From assembly GCA_965369635.1 (NCBI GenBank), contig CBDURC010000041.1, forward strand, positions 1-16,025: a stretch of 16,025 nucleotides of DNA, written 5' to 3'. Numbering within the stretch: position 1 is the stretch's first letter; each line of letters starts with the position of its first letter. The notes beneath the pieces were generated by a model. It had not been told where the DNA came from. It searched no databases and saw only the letters and a list, made by a program, of their open reading frames with translations. Positions 15,043 through 16,025 of the stretch are shown here, piece by piece. The stretch is from UBA3071 sp965369635. GTDB taxonomy: Bacteria > Chloroflexota > Anaerolineae > UBA3071. Made by a program: the position numbers and the translations under genes.

Positions 15043-15231
15043 TGTCTCTGTCCTTTCACCTGAGAGATTGCCCCGCGCCGCGGTGACGCAGCCTCAGGTT
15101 GTCCCTTCGGTGCTAGATTGGTCTGCTTGGTCGCCTGGTCATTTGGTCAGTTAGTTCGGCCACGTGACCACGTGACCATCAGACTACTTGACAACCCGAC
15201 TAATTGACAATCTAACCACCTGACTACTCTC
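15043..15231 (-). ncRNA. Glycine riboswitch aptamer, proximal
   Basis: On the minus strand the conserved core is present: GCACCGAAGGGACAA (about 15113-15099), then AATCTCTCAGGTGAAAGGAC ending near 15049. Between them P3b forms GCTGCG-TCAC-CGCGGC (15092-15077). The 5' GAGAG that pairs with CUCUC is placed at 15231-15227. If so, the normal 15-nt P3 hairpin is replaced by about 110 nt of octamer array. A convincing P1 5' strand was not found, so the 5' boundary is less certain than the core. It is directly upstream of the glycine-related fusion gene and is followed by a terminator, as in genetic ON switches of this class. Confidence 0.85.
15119..15225. repeat. Inverted octamer array inside the riboswitch P3 position
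   Basis: GGTC-type words occur at 15120, 15129, 15137, 15145 and 15153 on the plus strand. The opposite-sense GAC-type words occur every 8 nt at 15166, 15174, 15182, 15190, 15198, 15206, 15214 and 15222. The two halves are roughly complementary and can pair in several registers. Confidence 0.85.
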
Positions 15232-15632
15232 GGTTCGTGCAAAATCTCAAGCACTTTCTCGAATTACGACCACTATATGTAGTAGGTGATCACCCTGACT
15301 GTCTAACTGTCACAACGGGCATCCACCAGTCGCCGAGACCCTACTACATCTTGTTGGATTGCGTCAATTCGGCCCATATCTGGTAGGTGCCTGTTGCTCC
15401 CTCCTGGGCTATGTGATGAGTAGACAGTCAGGGAGGTGATCACTTGAGAGATACTAGATATGGACTGTTCTTGTGAGCGATCCTTCTACCTGCTCTGTCG
15501 GTAGTGAGGCTAGTTTGCAAGGCATCCCTAGGTATTGTGCCTGAGTGTCCACCAACCACTATATCTGGGCATAATTCACGAAACTGCATCAGTGGTTTAC
15601 ACGAAACAAGAGGACTACGCGACCATCAGACC
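15232..15632. other. Interval of the leader without a gene; contains inverted repeats
   Basis: No convincing coding region on either strand, and less GC-rich than the surroundings. A 22-24-nt inverted repeat lies at 15286-15307 and 15420-15443 (GTGATCAC plus CTGACTGTCTA), differing by a 2-nt insertion. Related words of the form CC(A)-TATATCTGG recur near 15270, 15373, 15453 and 15556. The minus-strand string TATCTCTCAAGTGA near 15455-15440 resembles the aptamer 3' core. Confidence 0.6.
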
Positions 15633-15683
15633 AAAAAGTCTCTCCAGAGTGCTGTCCCAGCGCGATCCCCTTTGCCTGAGAGA
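15633..15683 (-). terminator. Terminator overlapping the distal aptamer
   Basis: The aptamer's own TCTCTCAGG (15683-15675) can pair with CTGGAGAGA (15647-15639), which is followed by C and UUUUU (15637-15633). Because UCUCUC is needed for the ligand-bound fold, the terminator and the aptamer exclude each other. This is the usual layout for a glycine ON switch. Confidence 0.7.
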
Positions 15684-15891
15684 TTAGCTGCAGAGTTCGG
15701 CTACTCTGCCAGCGTGCCCCTTCGGCGACTACCAAGGCTACAGGGAGTTGTTGGGAGGCTCTAACCAGTTGCCAGGCGGTCTCCTGACCGCCGTCCCCAC
15801 CGGATGCCAGCGCCGGTCGGGAGACCGGCGCGAACACGGTGGGGAACCGCCTGTACGTCGCCTGTGGCCTGGGTGGTTCTCTCTCGCACTG
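15658..15891 (-). ncRNA. Glycine riboswitch aptamer, distal, with a greatly enlarged P3
   Basis: Core strings on the minus strand are GTCGCCGAAGGGGCAC (about 15729-15714) and AATCTCTCAGGCAAAGGGGATC (about 15685-15664). P1 forms CAGTGC (15891-15886) with GCGCTG (15663-15658). The 5' GAGAGAGA is at 15885-15878. P3 is a 17-position helix, 15877-15861 with 15744-15728, Watson-Crick at 14 of 17. P3b is GCAGAGT/ACTCTGC plus a bulge and GCT/AGC. The aptamer is about 234 nt instead of the usual ~100 because 116 nt of palindromic DNA sits at the P3 tip. It begins about 25 nt after the predicted transcription start. Confidence 0.87.
15775..15851. repeat. REP-like nested palindromes at the P3 tip
   Basis: Three GC-rich hairpins: GGCGGTC/GACCGCC (15775-15792), an outer TCCCCACCG/CGGTGGGGA (15794-15802 with 15837-15845), and an inner GCGCCGGTC/GACCGGCGC (15810-15831, loop GGGA). 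The style matches dispersed GC-rich palindromic repeats of Chloroflexota-like genomes. Confidence 0.8.
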
Positions 15892-15922
15892 CTCATCCAG
15901 CACGATATACGATTGTGGCGGC

Positions 15923-15951
15923 AGTTTATCACACTTGTCGTGCTTTGTCAA
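15923..15951 (-). promoter_or_regulatory. Sigma-70-type promoter for the riboswitch leader
   Basis: The minus strand has TTGACA (15951-15946), a 17-bp spacer, and TAAACT (15928-15923, 4 of 6 to consensus) preceded by the extended TG-A. Transcription would start near 15916, about 25 nt before the distal aptamer's P1. Confidence 0.7.
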
Positions 15952-16025
15952 CGTGTCATCTCACGGGGGTGCATTTCCTATTGGTGCAAATGACCCACCG
16001 TGGTAGAATAGGCATACAGACCACG

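Noticed and set aside
14961..15059. Upstream GTG extension of the SHMT fusion (MKGQRQ...)
   Set aside because: It would translate the riboswitch tail and terminator; ATG at 14960 has a ribosome site and matches the family start.
13854..15086. Long plus-strand open frame opposite the SHMT domain
   Set aside because: Antisense shadow of a GC-rich gene; no recognisable motifs, and the minus-strand frame has clear SHMT motifs.
15119..15225. CRISPR array
   Set aside because: Units are 8 nt without spacers and the two halves are in opposite sense, so this is not a CRISPR.
15589..15951. Minus-strand open frame across the distal aptamer
   Set aside because: It coincides with a structured riboswitch, and no coding motif is present.
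15999..16025. CGTGGT/ACCACG inverted repeat at the window edge
   Set aside because: Short stem with a long loop and no U-tract visible; cannot be told from chance at the sequence end.

Overview
The window is a GC-rich stretch of bacterial chromosome. Every intact gene lies on the minus strand, so transcription runs from high to low coordinates. The only plus-strand coding signal is the tail of a transposase. The gene mix is typical of Chloroflexota (Anaerolineae-like) chromosomes or metagenome bins: a serine hydroxymethyltransferase/T-protein fusion, an Ap4A-phosphorylase-type HIT protein, bacterial GlpD, an alkyl-DHAP-synthase-like flavoprotein, several nucleotidyltransferase cassettes and many short heptamer/octamer arrays between genes. 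The phylum call is an inference from this style, not from a marker gene.

Right end (about 16.0-15.0 kb): a leader of roughly 950 nt on the minus strand. A good sigma-70-type promoter (15951-15923) is followed by a glycine riboswitch aptamer (15891-15658) with its own overlapping terminator, an AT-richer interval with no gene (15632-15232), a second glycine aptamer (15231-15043) and a second terminator (15042-15008). Both aptamers have the conserved cores, and in both the variable P3 arm is enlarged by repeat DNA. The leader feeds a 1114-residue fusion (14960-11616): serine hydroxymethyltransferase, a shrunken GcvT-like segment, then a full GcvT. Glycine/serine/one-carbon enzymes under glycine riboswitches make good sense.

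Middle (11.6-4.8 kb): after an IS110-family remnant come a HIT hydrolase/phosphorylase, an alkyl-DHAP-synthase-like FAD enzyme, GlpD, a small helical protein overlapping an AbiEii-like nucleotidyltransferase, a DUF1624/HGSNAT-like membrane acyltransferase and a DUF1405 membrane protein. Most of these genes overlap or lie within about 50 nt of each other, so they probably share transcripts.

Left (4.8-0 kb): an MNT nucleotidyltransferase overlaps a HEPN gene that carries a one-base frameshift. Next come a 12S-type carboxyltransferase, a small cupin, a 5S-type (OadA/PycB) carboxyltransferase and the start of a biotin carrier protein cut off by the window edge. Those three biotin-dependent parts match methylmalonyl-CoA:pyruvate transcarboxylase or a decarboxylase pump. 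No biotin carboxylase is present in the window.

The most unusual features are the two-stage glycine-riboswitch leader with repeat-expanded P3 arms, the fusion enzyme carrying six in-frame heptamers, and the small-protein/nucleotidyltransferase cassette.
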